Positions 1 to 8,215 of a DNA stretch of 45,227 nt are shown here, one piece after another. Made by a program: the position numbers and the translations under genes. Numbering within the stretch: the first letter of the stretch is position 1; each line of letters starts with the position of its first letter. The notes under the pieces were generated by a model. That model made no database searches, was not told the origin of the DNA, and saw nothing but the letters and a program-made list of their open reading frames with translations. Source of the DNA: Klebsiella pneumoniae (lineage in GTDB: Bacteria > Myxococcota_A > UBA796 > SXON01); assembly GCA_945861635.1 (NCBI GenBank), contig CAMAWH010000040.1, forward strand, positions 1-45,227, in the 5' to 3' direction.

Positions 1-363
1 CGGACACCTCCGGAAACCAACGGTAGAAACTGAGGAAGGGGAGATGTGACCCTCGAACATCGCCCGGTCGGTGTCCACCTGCCGCCGGCCCCCGAATCGT
101 CGCCACGCACCGGCGCAGAATGGCGTCAGGAGAGCATGCTTTCGCGCCCCTGCTCGCCGAGTCGCCCCTGCGTTGGTTTCGCGCGCCCGGTCTTGGCGCG
201 TTGGCGGCGCCATCTCGCGGACCGCCAACGCCGGCCCCGTCCGTGTGACGACGCCCCCGCGGACGCGCACCGACTGGCAAAAACACATCGTAGAACCTAC
301 ACGACGTCGAAAACGTCGGCGGATGCCGGCCGGTACGTGGGCGGCGGAATGTTAGCGCCTATG
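1..363 (-). repeat. Left arm of a 363-bp inverted repeat (HNH-gene upstream element), cut by the window edge
   Basis: This stretch is the reverse complement of 44295-44657, with about 16 substitutions and no indels by eye (base i pairs with base 44658-i). The arm ends 4 nt before the stop codon of the metallophosphoesterase gene. In the right copy the same sequence lies upstream of a DUF222/HNH-type gene, so a second such gene probably lies just left of base 1 on the minus strand. It contains a small hairpin, GACGT-CGAAA-ACGTC, near 303-317. Overlapping open frames exist in both copies, but their amino-acid changes look unconstrained, so I do not call a gene here. Confidence 0.85.
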
Positions 364-367
364 CACC

Positions 368-1222
368 CTACCCCCCCGATGCGTACGCCCCCCCGACCTC
401 CGGCTCAAAGCTCGACCCATTCCACGCCCAACGCTCGACGTCACGCAACTCCCCGGAGTCCACTGTGTACACATTGAAGTGCGCAGTACGCCCCTGCTCA
501 GGCAGAAATGCATACCCGCCCGCCCCCGGATTCAGGGAAACCGCCGACCCGACGGACGTGCGATATCCATGGTGCTCATGTCCATGCAACACGACGCCGA
601 CGCGAGGATGTCGCGCCAGAACCGCTTCGATCTCCGCAGCGTTGCTGCACGCCCGCGTCCACGGACCGTACGGAGCCCCGCGGCGATCACGAATTGGATA
701 GTGCACCATCAGCCACACCGGGCCCGCGCCACTTCCAAGTCGTTCATCCAACTTCGACAACTGTTCCGCATCAATCCGCCCACGCGACGCCCAGTCCGGA
801 TGACAGACATCGATGGCAACCACGTCCATGTCACCGTGCCGCCAAACCGCTGGCCACGCCTCCGTAACCGCAGAAAACTTCCCGAAATGGCGGGCGAACC
901 GGCCGACACTCTCCCCCGTGTACACATCGTGGTTCCCTGGGATCACGCGAAACGGGAAGCGCGTCGTAAGCGGTGCCAACACTTCCCGCGCCAGCACGAA
1001 TTCGGCCTCCGTCGCCACAGCGGTCAAATCACCCGTGCAAAGAACGACATCGGGCGCCAGCTCGCCGACCCTGGTCACTAGACCACGAGCCGCCGCACCG
1101 GAAAAATGCGACGCTCGCCCCAACACATGCAGATTCACCTCTCCCAATGCGCGTTTGTTGAAGCATTCGAACACGCTCGGCACGCTTTCCACGTGGATGT
1201 CGGTGACGTGCGCGATTCGCAT
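368..1222 (-). CDS. Calcineurin-like metallophosphoesterase
   Basis: A 284-residue cytoplasmic phosphoesterase with the full two-metal motif set: D8-x-H10 in HVTDIHVE, GD in CTGDLTA, GNHD, then HYP and GHEHH near the C-terminus. The family hydrolyses phosphomono- or phosphodiesters such as cyclic nucleotides, nucleotides or UDP-sugar lipids; the substrate cannot be read from sequence. Length is usual for the stand-alone class III/Icc-like proteins. It is divergent from the next gene, with 35 bp between the two starts. Its stop codon lies 4 nt from the end of the left inverted repeat, so the repeat abuts but does not truncate it. Confidence 0.93.
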   Translation of the reverse strand: MRIAHVTDIHVESVPSVFECFNKRALGEVNLHVLGRASHFSGAAARGLVTRVGELAPDVVLCTGDLTAVATEAEFVLAREVLAPLTTRFPFRVIPGNHDVYTGESVGRFARHFGKFSAVTEAWPAVWRHGDMDVVAIDVCHPDWASRGRIDAEQLSKLDERLGSGAGPVWLMVHYPIRDRRGAPYGPWTRACSNAAEIEAVLARHPRVGVVLHGHEHHGYRTSVGSAVSLNPGAGGYAFLPEQGRTAHFNVYTVDSGELRDVERWAWNGSSFEPEVGGAYASGG

Positions 1223-1231
1223 CCCCGCCCC

Positions 1232-1247
1232 CTATCCGCCGGGATAG
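1232..1247. promoter_or_regulatory. Perfect palindrome between two divergent starts
   Basis: CTATCC-GCCG-GGATAG is a perfect 6-4-6 inverted repeat in the 35-bp gap between the divergent starts at 1222 (minus) and 1258 (plus). Its position would let a bound dimeric regulator affect both genes, but it could equally be chance in such a short gap. Confidence 0.3.
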
Positions 1248-1257
1248 ATGCGCGCCG

Positions 1258-1884
1258 ATGGACGACCCTCGCCGACTGCTCGAAACCGCCGCCGAAGAGC
1301 GCACGGCGTGTGAGGTGTTGCCGCGGCAGGGCGTCTGGGCGCGCGGTACGGTCATCCGGGTGGAACGCGGCGGGCTGGTCCTCCTCATGGCAGACAACGC
1401 GCCGGCCGCAGGCGCGGATGTGCGCTGTTGGATCACGGTGGCCGGGCAACCATGGACGTTTGAAGCTAGTGTGTTGCGCGCGGGGGTGCCGGTGCCGGAC
1501 CGCTCGCAACTTGGGATACTTCTGGGGTTTGTCGATGGGTTTCGCAAGGCGGATCGTGTGAGCGGCGCGCTTCGCCTCGAAGCGCTGCCAGCCACGGGCG
1601 GCCCGGTTTCCCTGGTGGAAGGTGCGGTTCGTATCGTCGATCTCCATCCGCAAGAATGGACCGTCTCGGCCCCCAATGAGTTTCGACTCGTGTTCGCGCA
1701 CGGGGGCACGATTCGCCTCCGCCTTGGGCTGCCCGACCGTGCCCCGATGGAAGTCGATGCGCGCGTCAGCACGCTGTCCCGTGGCGATGGCCACCTGCTT
1801 TACGGCCTCTCCATCGAGTCCGTGGAAGACGGTGAACGATATCGGGAAATTGTCGTCGGAATGCGGGAAGTTCTGGGCCTGTAG
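1258..1884 (+). CDS. Hypothetical protein, possibly two PilZ-like beta-barrel domains
   Basis: A 208-residue soluble protein without signal peptide or membrane segment. It reads as two beta-rich halves, about 1-105 and 106-208. The second half (EFRLVFAHGGTIRLRL ... YGLSIESVEDGERYREIVVGM) has the end pattern of a PilZ domain, where a strand with GL.I is followed by a helix. The c-di-GMP-binding RxxxR and DxSxxG motifs are not evident, so cyclic-di-GMP binding is not supported. The ATG at 1258 follows a short divergent promoter region. The next gene is convergent with a 33-bp gap, and I see no convincing terminator there. The family assignment is a guess from fold pattern. Confidence 0.6.
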   Translation: MDDPRRLLETAAEERTACEVLPRQGVWARGTVIRVERGGLVLLMADNAPAAGADVRCWITVAGQPWTFEASVLRAGVPVPDRSQLGILLGFVDGFRKADRVSGALRLEALPATGGPVSLVEGAVRIVDLHPQEWTVSAPNEFRLVFAHGGTIRLRLGLPDRAPMEVDARVSTLSRGDGHLLYGLSIESVEDGERYREIVVGMREVLGL

Positions 1885-1917
1885 GCAGCGGTACACGGGG
1901 CGGGATGCCGCGCGGCC

Positions 1918-3033
1918 CTACCCGACGCGCGCCAGCCCGACGCCGCCCAACATGAACTCCGGCAATAGCGTCGTAACCAACGTTGCCGCCGCGGCCACAT
2001 CGGATGCATCGACGATCAGGCCACTATCCGCGCCGTCCATCAACACCAGCCACCGCTCCATCGGACGCGGCCCCGCCAGGACTGGCGGCTCCGCCACGAC
2101 CGGCGGTCCTGCAACGACCGGCGGCGCCGCCACCGGCACCGCCATGGGGCGCACCGCCGGCCGCTGAGGCGGCAACACATCCTGCGTGGCCGCCGGCCTC
2201 ACCGGCAGTGCAACGTCTGGCTTCGTCGGCGCCACCACGCGCCACGCCGGCGCATCCGACCGCACGCGCGCCGGCCTGTCCTCCGACTCTATCGGGGGCA
2301 GGCGCGGCAGGTCGGCACGCACGATCCGTTGGCGCCCGTCACGCTGGTGGCGCGGCGCCTCCAGCAGCGCGTTGATTTCCGACTTGCGATCATCCCAAAA
2401 GAATTCGCGCCCGCGCCGCTCACGACTCGGAGGCTCGCCCCCGGTGAAGGCTCCGCTAGGCGCGGGGGACGGAGGGGTCGGCGTGCGAAGCGGCGTCCGC
2501 GCTTCCCCAGGAGTGTACGCCGGCTTCAGCAGCGGGCGCCCCATCATCGACGGCGACAAGGAGTCGGATCGCGTAGGCCGCCGGACCACGGTAAGCGCGT
2601 CCGCATTGATCCGCTGCCGCTCACGCTTTTCCTTCACCGGGCCCCGAATCCATTCTTCTTCGTCCACCGTGAGTGTCGGCGCAGCGGGCGCCGCCCGCTC
2701 GGCTCGCCGCTGCTCAAACGGCGCAATATCCAGACGTCTCCTTTCGCCGGAAACGGCTTCCGGCGTCACCCCTGCACCCCTTGCCACCACCCCATCGGGT
2801 TGGCGCCCCAACTGGTCACGATGGGCCTCCAGGTCGGGGAGCCCGCCCCCGTCCAGATCCACGCCATGGGCGCGAACGCCCGTCCGCGCCAACGCCCGGC
2901 GTATCCGGCGGGGGTCTGTGGCGTAACGCCGTGCGATCTCCCGGATCGACACGCCTTCGTCGAGCATCTGCACAGCCGCCGACCACCACCGCTCTGCTTC
3001 CGCAGGCCCGACCGATACGGCGTGATCCGACAT
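1918..3033 (-). CDS. Helix-turn-helix protein with a long Pro/Arg-rich linker
   Basis: About 371 residues. The N-terminus (about 8-55) is a homeodomain/Hin-recombinase-like helix-turn-helix: WWSAAVQMLDEGVSIREIARRYATDPRRIRRALAR. A second partial repeat follows (DLEAHRDQLGRQPDGVVARGAGVTPEAV). Residues about 120-330 are charged and proline-rich and likely disordered, with a VVAGPPVVAEPPVLAGP tract. The last 45 residues look folded (WLVLMDGADSGLIVDASDVAAAATLVTTLLPEFML). I chose the ATG at 3033 because GGGAG lies 9 nt upstream; an in-frame GTG at 3069 has no such support. It is divergent from the gene at 3102 and may regulate it, but that is inference. No recombinase catalytic domain is present. 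Confidence 0.75.
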   Translation of the reverse strand: MSDHAVSVGPAEAERWWSAAVQMLDEGVSIREIARRYATDPRRIRRALARTGVRAHGVDLDGGGLPDLEAHRDQLGRQPDGVVARGAGVTPEAVSGERRRLDIAPFEQRRAERAAPAAPTLTVDEEEWIRGPVKEKRERQRINADALTVVRRPTRSDSLSPSMMGRPLLKPAYTPGEARTPLRTPTPPSPAPSGAFTGGEPPSRERRGREFFWDDRKSEINALLEAPRHQRDGRQRIVRADLPRLPPIESEDRPARVRSDAPAWRVVAPTKPDVALPVRPAATQDVLPPQRPAVRPMAVPVAAPPVVAGPPVVAEPPVLAGPRPMERWLVLMDGADSGLIVDASDVAAAATLVTTLLPEFMLGGVGLARVG

Positions 3034-3101
3034 CTCGTTCGTCTCCCACCATGGATCTAACACGCGCACCGGCGCATCGCGATACGCGGCGAGAGCCCCG
3101 C

Positions 3102-4373
3102 ATGCTTTCCCTCCTTCTCGCGTTCACACCCGCAACGGCCGATCCGGGCGCGGAGACATCACGAGTGGTTGCCATGCCCACGAGCACCGCGTCGGAGAGG
3201 CTGGATCAGCTGCTCGCGGCACATGGGTTGAGCCCGTCCGGCCAATCGGCGCTTACCGCGTTGGCGCCGTCGCTCGACGCCGTAGCAAGGACGCCCGAGG
3301 TAGCGGCCGCCATCGCGCTGATCCTTGCCATGCCGCCATCCGAGATTGGCCGCGTGCGGAAAGGGGAATCGGTGATTCGACAGTCCGGAGAGTGGAAGGA
3401 AAAGGAAGCGGATGCGGTCGAAGCGCTGGCGGACGCGCTCCACACGGCAGCCGCGGTGGACACCGTGAGCATCCGGACCGATGATGCCGAGTTGGTTCGC
3501 GTTGAATTGCTGTCCGGCAAGAAATCGCGCTCCGCACGGCTCGCGTGGCCGCAGGCGTGGACCACTCCCGGCCCCGGACTCGTCGACGCCTCGTTCGAAA
3601 ACCCGCGGACGCTCGGCATCGCCTGGCGCATCGCGACCAGCGTAAAACAAGGGGCGCCGGCGGTTGCTGGACTGGGCGACGCCAGACTGGATGCCGCCCG
3701 GCCGCGCGCGGGTGCAACCAGCCTGCGTATCGACGCACCCCGGAAGGCGAAAACATCCGTCTCCCAGACGATTCAGGTCGATGAGGGCGAACTCGTGAGA
3801 ATCCTGCTCCAGGTGGCACCGGACGCCGCCGAAGCAGAAGTAATCGCCAACTTCATCGGCCACAAAGGGGTAATCGCGGGACAGATGCAGTTTGTCGAAA
3901 AGACGACGGGCTGGCGGGATGTTCTTCTGGAACGCGAAGCGCCCCCGGGCACGACCACGATGGCGTTGATCCTTTCCGTCTCCGGGCCCGGTGCGGCCAA
4001 CTTTGACGACATTCGTATCTCCGTCGAAGGCGTCGGCGGCGGCACGGCCGTCACCGCCCAGGGCCCGTTGCGCGTTCGCCACGACGGCACCCTCTCCGTG
4101 GACATTTCTAACGCCGCGGCAATTACGACGCGCGCACTCACCCTCCTGGGACTGCCTCCCGGAAAACCCGTCACCGTCGACCATGCGGCGTGCCAGGAAT
4201 TGTCCCGTTGCTCGGTGGACAAGTGGGTTCGCCGTGCGTGGGGCCCGCCGGTCAACGACGCCATCGGCGCCGATGTCATCAGCGCTGCGATCGGCAATCC
4301 CTCCCCCTATGCCGACGTGCTGAAAAACGACGGCGCCGTCGCCTTGCGCCAACGGTGGTCGGGGGAACCGTGA
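3102..4373 (+). CDS. Hypothetical exported protein with a carbohydrate-binding-like (jelly-roll) domain
   Basis: About 423 residues beginning with a short hydrophobic signal, MLSLLLAFTPATA. The open frame extends upstream; an ATG at 3051 is a less likely start because the signal would then be internal. Residues about 150-320 resemble a galactose-binding/CBM-type sandwich: LVDASFENPRTLGIAWRI ... TSLRIDAPRKAKTSVSQTIQVDEGELVRILLQV ... NFDDIRISVEG. This pattern is common in extracellular glycan-binding modules. The C-terminal 100 residues are not recognised. It ends 47 bp before the ECF sigma gene and leads the plus-strand run, so it may belong to the same regulon. Confidence 0.7.
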   Translation: MLSLLLAFTPATADPGAETSRVVAMPTSTASERLDQLLAAHGLSPSGQSALTALAPSLDAVARTPEVAAAIALILAMPPSEIGRVRKGESVIRQSGEWKEKEADAVEALADALHTAAAVDTVSIRTDDAELVRVELLSGKKSRSARLAWPQAWTTPGPGLVDASFENPRTLGIAWRIATSVKQGAPAVAGLGDARLDAARPRAGATSLRIDAPRKAKTSVSQTIQVDEGELVRILLQVAPDAAEAEVIANFIGHKGVIAGQMQFVEKTTGWRDVLLEREAPPGTTTMALILSVSGPGAANFDDIRISVEGVGGGTAVTAQGPLRVRHDGTLSVDISNAAAITTRALTLLGLPPGKPVTVDHAACQELSRCSVDKWVRRAWGPPVNDAIGADVISAAIGNPSPYADVLKNDGAVALRQRWSGEP

Positions 4374-4420
4374 GATTTCCTTTCACCCCGCGCCGTGTCG
4401 CGGGTCCGAGGGAATGAACA

Positions 4421-4966
4421 ATGTCCATCAGCCAAGCGGAGCTCAGCGAACTCTACATGCGGTACGCACCGATCCTCCACCATCGCGCCCGCAACATCCT
4501 CGGCACGGATGAAGATGCGAATGATGCGGTGCAGGAGACGTTTGCTCGGGTGTTGCGGAACCACGAGCACTATCGGCAGGCCGCTTCGCCGCTGACGTGG
4601 ATGTACCAGATCAATACGAACTGGTGCCTCAACGCGCTGCGAGACCGGAAGGGACACCAGAAAAAGCACACCGATCACCGCGGCGAAATCATGGGAGAGG
4701 AGGCGACGCAAGCGGAGGAAGGCGGCGTTGACGTCGCCACCATCCGGGAGTTGCTGGCGGAGAGCAACGACGAGGAGCGCCGGGTAGTAATTCACCTGTT
4801 TTTCGATGACATGACGAGAGAGGAAGCCGCGGCAATGGTCGGTATCTCACTGCCTACATTGCGAAAGCGTCTCGATCACTTTCTTGTCCGTGCGCGCAAG
4901 CGACTCGGTGTCCCAGTGATGGTTGGCGGCATGGTCGTGTTGTTGTGCTGGTGGGGACAATCATGA
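4421..4966 (+). CDS. ECF-type sigma-70 family RNA polymerase sigma factor with a hydrophobic C-terminal tail
   Basis: A 181-residue sigma factor. Region 2 spans about 8-75 (LYMRYAPILHHRARNILGTDEDANDAVQETFARVL ... WMYQINTNWCLNALRDRK). Region 4 spans about 112-165 and has the usual helix-turn-helix DDMTREEAAAMVGISLPTLRKRLDHFLVRARKRL. Region 3 is absent, as in ECF sigmas. The odd part is the last 18 residues, VPVMVGGMVVLLCWWGQS, a hydrophobic stretch not expected in this family. It could anchor the protein to the membrane or pack against its partner. The stop overlaps the next start (ATGA), so it is translationally coupled to the membrane protein at 4963, the likely anti-sigma partner. Confidence 0.92.
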   Translation: MSISQAELSELYMRYAPILHHRARNILGTDEDANDAVQETFARVLRNHEHYRQAASPLTWMYQINTNWCLNALRDRKGHQKKHTDHRGEIMGEEATQAEEGGVDVATIRELLAESNDEERRVVIHLFFDDMTREEAAAMVGISLPTLRKRLDHFLVRARKRLGVPVMVGGMVVLLCWWGQS

Positions 4967-5712
4967 AGTTGCGCATCAACGACGGGTCACGTCCGAGCCA
5001 ACTATCGCTCGGCAGGCATGTCGCCGGTGAGACATCGATGCATGTATCGTTTGAAGAATTACAGTCCTATGTAAATGATATTCATGACACATCTGTAGCG
5101 CCCTTCAATCACGACGCACTCCTGGCCCGGGCATTTGCGATGACGGGTGACGGGCTCGGCACGCCCTCGCTCGGATCGGCACCAGCCTGGACGCGCCGAC
5201 TGGGTTGGATCGCGTCCGCGCTCGCCGTTGCGGCCGCACTCTTTCTCCTCGTCCGGCCTCCTCCTCCTCCGCGCCACGGAAACAATCTCAAGGGCACGAC
5301 CAACCTTGACTTCTATGTCCTGCGCGATGGTCAGCCCTATCCGGGGGATCCCTCCCTGGCCGTGCGCCCGGGAGATCGCCTCCAGTTCACCTACCGCTCC
5401 GGGGATGCAGACCACATGGTGCTGATCGGCGTCGACGGCACCGGACGGTTCGAGCAATTCTATCCCGACGAGGGGTCGGCCGCCGTGGCCGTCGTCCCGG
5501 GGGAGCGGCACGTGCTCGAAGGCTCCATCCTGCTGGATGATGCGCCGGGTCCCGAGGTATTCGTGGCCTTTTTCGGGGATGAAACGGAGGTGGACGTCGG
5601 CCGCGCCCTTGATCGCGCGGAGCGGGCCTGGAGGGCCGATGGTGCCGACGGACTCGTGGCGCTGGCCGCGGAGGACGCCGACGTTGCCGTGCTTGTCCTG
5701 GAGAAGGAGTGA
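4963..5712 (+). CDS. Single-pass membrane protein with DUF4384-like domain, putative anti-sigma partner
   Basis: 249 residues. Residues about 1-80 are a cytoplasmic segment (MHVSFEELQSYVNDIHD...), followed by one membrane helix (WIASALAVAAALFLLV, about 86-101), a PPPPP break and an extracytoplasmic domain. That domain (DFYVLRDGQPYPGDPSLAVRPGDRLQFTYRSGDADHMVLIGVDG) resembles DUF4384, which often occurs beside caspase-family proteins. The layout fits an anti-sigma factor, but the zinc-binding HxxxCxxC motif is missing from the cytoplasmic part. The start at 4963 overlaps the sigma stop by four bases. An in-frame start at 4945 would lie inside the sigma gene. The stop overlaps the ATG of the caspase gene. 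Confidence 0.83.
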   Translation: MKLRINDGSRPSQLSLGRHVAGETSMHVSFEELQSYVNDIHDTSVAPFNHDALLARAFAMTGDGLGTPSLGSAPAWTRRLGWIASALAVAAALFLLVRPPPPPRHGNNLKGTTNLDFYVLRDGQPYPGDPSLAVRPGDRLQFTYRSGDADHMVLIGVDGTGRFEQFYPDEGSAAVAVVPGERHVLEGSILLDDAPGPEVFVAFFGDETEVDVGRALDRAERAWRADGADGLVALAAEDADVAVLVLEKE

Positions 5713-7271
5713 TGCTCTTCCTCGCGGGCCTGGCGGAGGCTGGCGTCCAGCGTTTCGCGATTCTCGTGGGCAACAACCAGGGGTTTGTCGCGAACCGAAC
5801 GCTGTACTTTTCAGAGTTGGACGTCAAGAAGATGGGCAGCGTCCTCGCCACGCTAGGTGACGTCGATCCTCGGCGCACCACAACGCTCCTTGGGCGAACC
5901 AAGGCCGACGTTCTTCGGGCCCTCACCGACATCCGCGCGCCCATCGCCAACGCAAAAGCCAGCGGCGATGAGACGATCCTCTATTTCTACTACTCCGGCC
6001 ACGCCGATGACGCCCAGCTTCAGCTCGGGCGCACCGGGATGCTCTGGAAAGATCTGGAGGGCGAACTCGCTAAAAGTGGCGCTGACGTCCGGGTCGCGTT
6101 CATCGACGCGTGCCAATCCGGTACGCTTACCCGAAACAAGGGCGGCACGAAAGCGCCGAGTTTCGTGTTCGATGTCGCTCAGAAGCTTGACTCTTCCGGC
6201 TCCGTCATCGTCACCAGCTCGACAGGTGACGAGGCGAGTCAGGAGTCCGACGAGATCGGCGGCTCCTATTTCACGCACTTTCTCGCCAGCGCGTTGTCGG
6301 GAACTGCTGATGACAACGCCGACGGCAAGGTCACGCTCTACGAAGCGTATCAGTATGTGTATCACGAAACAGTATATCGAACCTCGTCTACACGCGGAGG
6401 TTCGCAGCACCCCACCTACGACTGGAACCTCTCCGGCACGGGTGACGTCGTCATCACGGAGCTGGAGCGCGCAGGCGCTTCACTCACCTTTCCCCTGAGT
6501 TGGCCCGGGACATTCGCGGTGTACGACGCCGATCGAAAGATGTTCGTGGCCGAGGTGGACGTCGTCGGCGCCGATCGCCGACTCTCGCTGCGTCCGGGGA
6601 AATACCTCGTGCAGCGGCGGTATCCGACGTACCTTGCGGTCGCCGAAATCCGCCTGCTCGCGAAGTCTGCCGTTCGTATCGATCCTGACCAGTTCCACGC
6701 CGGCGAATACGAGGACGACGTCGCAAAGGGCAGTGTCAATAAAACGATCCGTCGCGCGAATCTCCCCCGAATCTCGACGCATATCCTGGCCGGCGGGCGG
6801 GGATTCGTGGGCGAGGGCGTGGAGACGTCCTACTTCCCGGCGACGCCAGCAGGCGGCTTCGAAGGTCGCTTCAACTGGCGCGACGGAAAGTGGGTGTCGG
6901 TCGACTTCCTTGCGGGAAGTGGAACGAACGACCTGACGTTTTCAGGGCTGCCGTACGGTGTCCCGACGCAGTTGAATACCGCCGCGTTCGGCGTGGGCTT
7001 CGGTTGGGAAACGCCAGAAGCGATGTTCCAACTCGGCGGCGGTCTGCACCTCCAGGTGTTCTACATCGAACGCGCCTTTCCCGGTCAGAACGTGGCCGCT
7101 CAGGACCTCACGACCATCGCTCCGGGCGCTGCCGTGTGGGTTGGGCTCCATCCCGGACGATTTGAGTTGGAGATCGCTCTTCGCACGCACTATCTTCCCT
7201 ACATCGTCGATGGCCGCGATCAGGGTTTCGGGTTCAACGAACTCCTCCTCGGCATCGGCTACAGGTTCTAA
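5712..7271 (+). CDS. Exported caspase-family (C14) protein fused to an outer-membrane beta-barrel
   Basis: 519 residues. A short signal-like N-terminus (MLFLAGLAEA) precedes a caspase domain at about 12-245 with both catalytic residues: H97 in YYSGHADD and C134 in DACQSG. Residues about 255-345 are beta-rich and PEGA-like (RRLSLRPGKYLVQRRYP). Residues about 365-519 alternate polar and aromatic/hydrophobic residues and end in GIGYRF, the terminal aromatic typical of BAM-inserted barrels. The protease head would therefore be periplasmic or exposed. The ATG at 5712 overlaps the previous stop; AAGGAG lies just upstream; a GTG at 5709 is less likely. Substrates are unknown. C14 proteins usually cleave after Arg or Lys in bacteria. 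Confidence 0.88.
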   Translation: MLFLAGLAEAGVQRFAILVGNNQGFVANRTLYFSELDVKKMGSVLATLGDVDPRRTTTLLGRTKADVLRALTDIRAPIANAKASGDETILYFYYSGHADDAQLQLGRTGMLWKDLEGELAKSGADVRVAFIDACQSGTLTRNKGGTKAPSFVFDVAQKLDSSGSVIVTSSTGDEASQESDEIGGSYFTHFLASALSGTADDNADGKVTLYEAYQYVYHETVYRTSSTRGGSQHPTYDWNLSGTGDVVITELERAGASLTFPLSWPGTFAVYDADRKMFVAEVDVVGADRRLSLRPGKYLVQRRYPTYLAVAEIRLLAKSAVRIDPDQFHAGEYEDDVAKGSVNKTIRRANLPRISTHILAGGRGFVGEGVETSYFPATPAGGFEGRFNWRDGKWVSVDFLAGSGTNDLTFSGLPYGVPTQLNTAAFGVGFGWETPEAMFQLGGGLHLQVFYIERAFPGQNVAAQDLTTIAPGAAVWVGLHPGRFELEIALRTHYLPYIVDGRDQGFGFNELLLGIGYRF

Positions 7272-7274
7272 ACC

Positions 7275-8192
7275 ATGCGAATCCCCCTCCCCACCCTTCT
7301 GTCGCTCGTCGGCTGCGGCGACATCAGCAACAGCATCTTCATCGAGGATGAGGAATTTCTCAGCGCGCTACCGACCAAGAACGGACATACGGTCGACGTG
7401 GGTGAGGATGAGGACGCGGCCAAGGGCGTGACGGAGGAAGCGCCTTCTCTGCTGGCCGTCAGTTGGAGTGTGTGCCGGGGCGTGAACGTCGTGATCTTCC
7501 AACTGCTCGGGGCGGTGGACACCATTCGCGCGTATCCGCCGACCTCCCGCACCGAAAATGGCCGGACGTGGGGCCCCTACGAGTGGGACGGAACACTGGA
7601 AGTCAGCGCCGCCATGTCGCGCCAGGGAGATCGTTATACCTGGGGCCTGACGGGGGAACAGGACGGACAGACTCCCATTGAATTCACGCAGGGCACCCAC
7701 TATTCCGGCAAGACCGTCTCCGAGGGAGATGGCGTGTTTCACTATGACATTACCGCCGTGGGGCAATGGTTTGACGTGGACGTCGTGGGCTCCCTGGAGG
7801 TGGATTACGACTTGCGTGAGGGGCGCGATCTTCTCGTCGGCGTCAACGATGCAGCGGCTGACGGGGCCGTTCCCACCTCCTACACCTACGCCTACCGAGC
7901 GGTGGAGGACGATGGCGATTTCCAGTTCCGAACGAAGTCTGATCTCGATTGGGATTCGTCGGACGCACTAGCCGACGTCACGGTGCGCACGCGTTGGGTC
8001 AAAGGCAGCGGTGGCCGCGCCGATGCGACGGTGACTGGAGGCGGATTGGGTGCGGAGATTCTCTATTGGTCGCAATGTTGGGCGGACGACCTCAGCTTGA
8101 CGTACGAGCACGACAGCGCGGGGTACACCGAAGAACTCGGCGCTGAGTCCGCATGCCAGTATCCCGAGCGCGCCGACATCGACCGAATCTGA
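7275..8192 (+). CDS. Hypothetical lipoprotein
   Basis: 305 residues with a lipoprotein signal, MRIPLPTLLSLVGC, lipid-modified at Cys14. The mature part is acidic and beta-rich (WDGTLEVSAAMSRQGDRYTW, YDLREGRDLLVGVNDAA) and matches no family I recognise. It starts 3 bp after the caspase-barrel gene and is very likely cotranscribed with it, so an outer-membrane partner role is plausible but unproven. Confidence 0.8.
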   Translation: MRIPLPTLLSLVGCGDISNSIFIEDEEFLSALPTKNGHTVDVGEDEDAAKGVTEEAPSLLAVSWSVCRGVNVVIFQLLGAVDTIRAYPPTSRTENGRTWGPYEWDGTLEVSAAMSRQGDRYTWGLTGEQDGQTPIEFTQGTHYSGKTVSEGDGVFHYDITAVGQWFDVDVVGSLEVDYDLREGRDLLVGVNDAAADGAVPTSYTYAYRAVEDDGDFQFRTKSDLDWDSSDALADVTVRTRWVKGSGGRADATVTGGGLGAEILYWSQCWADDLSLTYEHDSAGYTEELGAESACQYPERADIDRI

Positions 8193-8215
8193 AGCGCTGC
8201 AGGTTACAGGCCGGC

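Noticed and set aside
46..477. Long open frames in the inverted-repeat arms (also 71-355 and their mirror frames at 44103-44612 and 44303-44587), conserved in both copies
   Set aside because: Start and stop of a 94-codon frame match in both arms, but eight residues change in about 14 base changes, the composition is Arg-rich and overlapping frames are equally open. This fits high-GC noncoding DNA, not selection on a protein.
4364..4399. ECF-type promoter upstream of the sigma gene (GGAACC at 4364)
   Set aside because: No suitable -10 motif lies 16-17 nt downstream; the nearest candidate is about 25 nt away.
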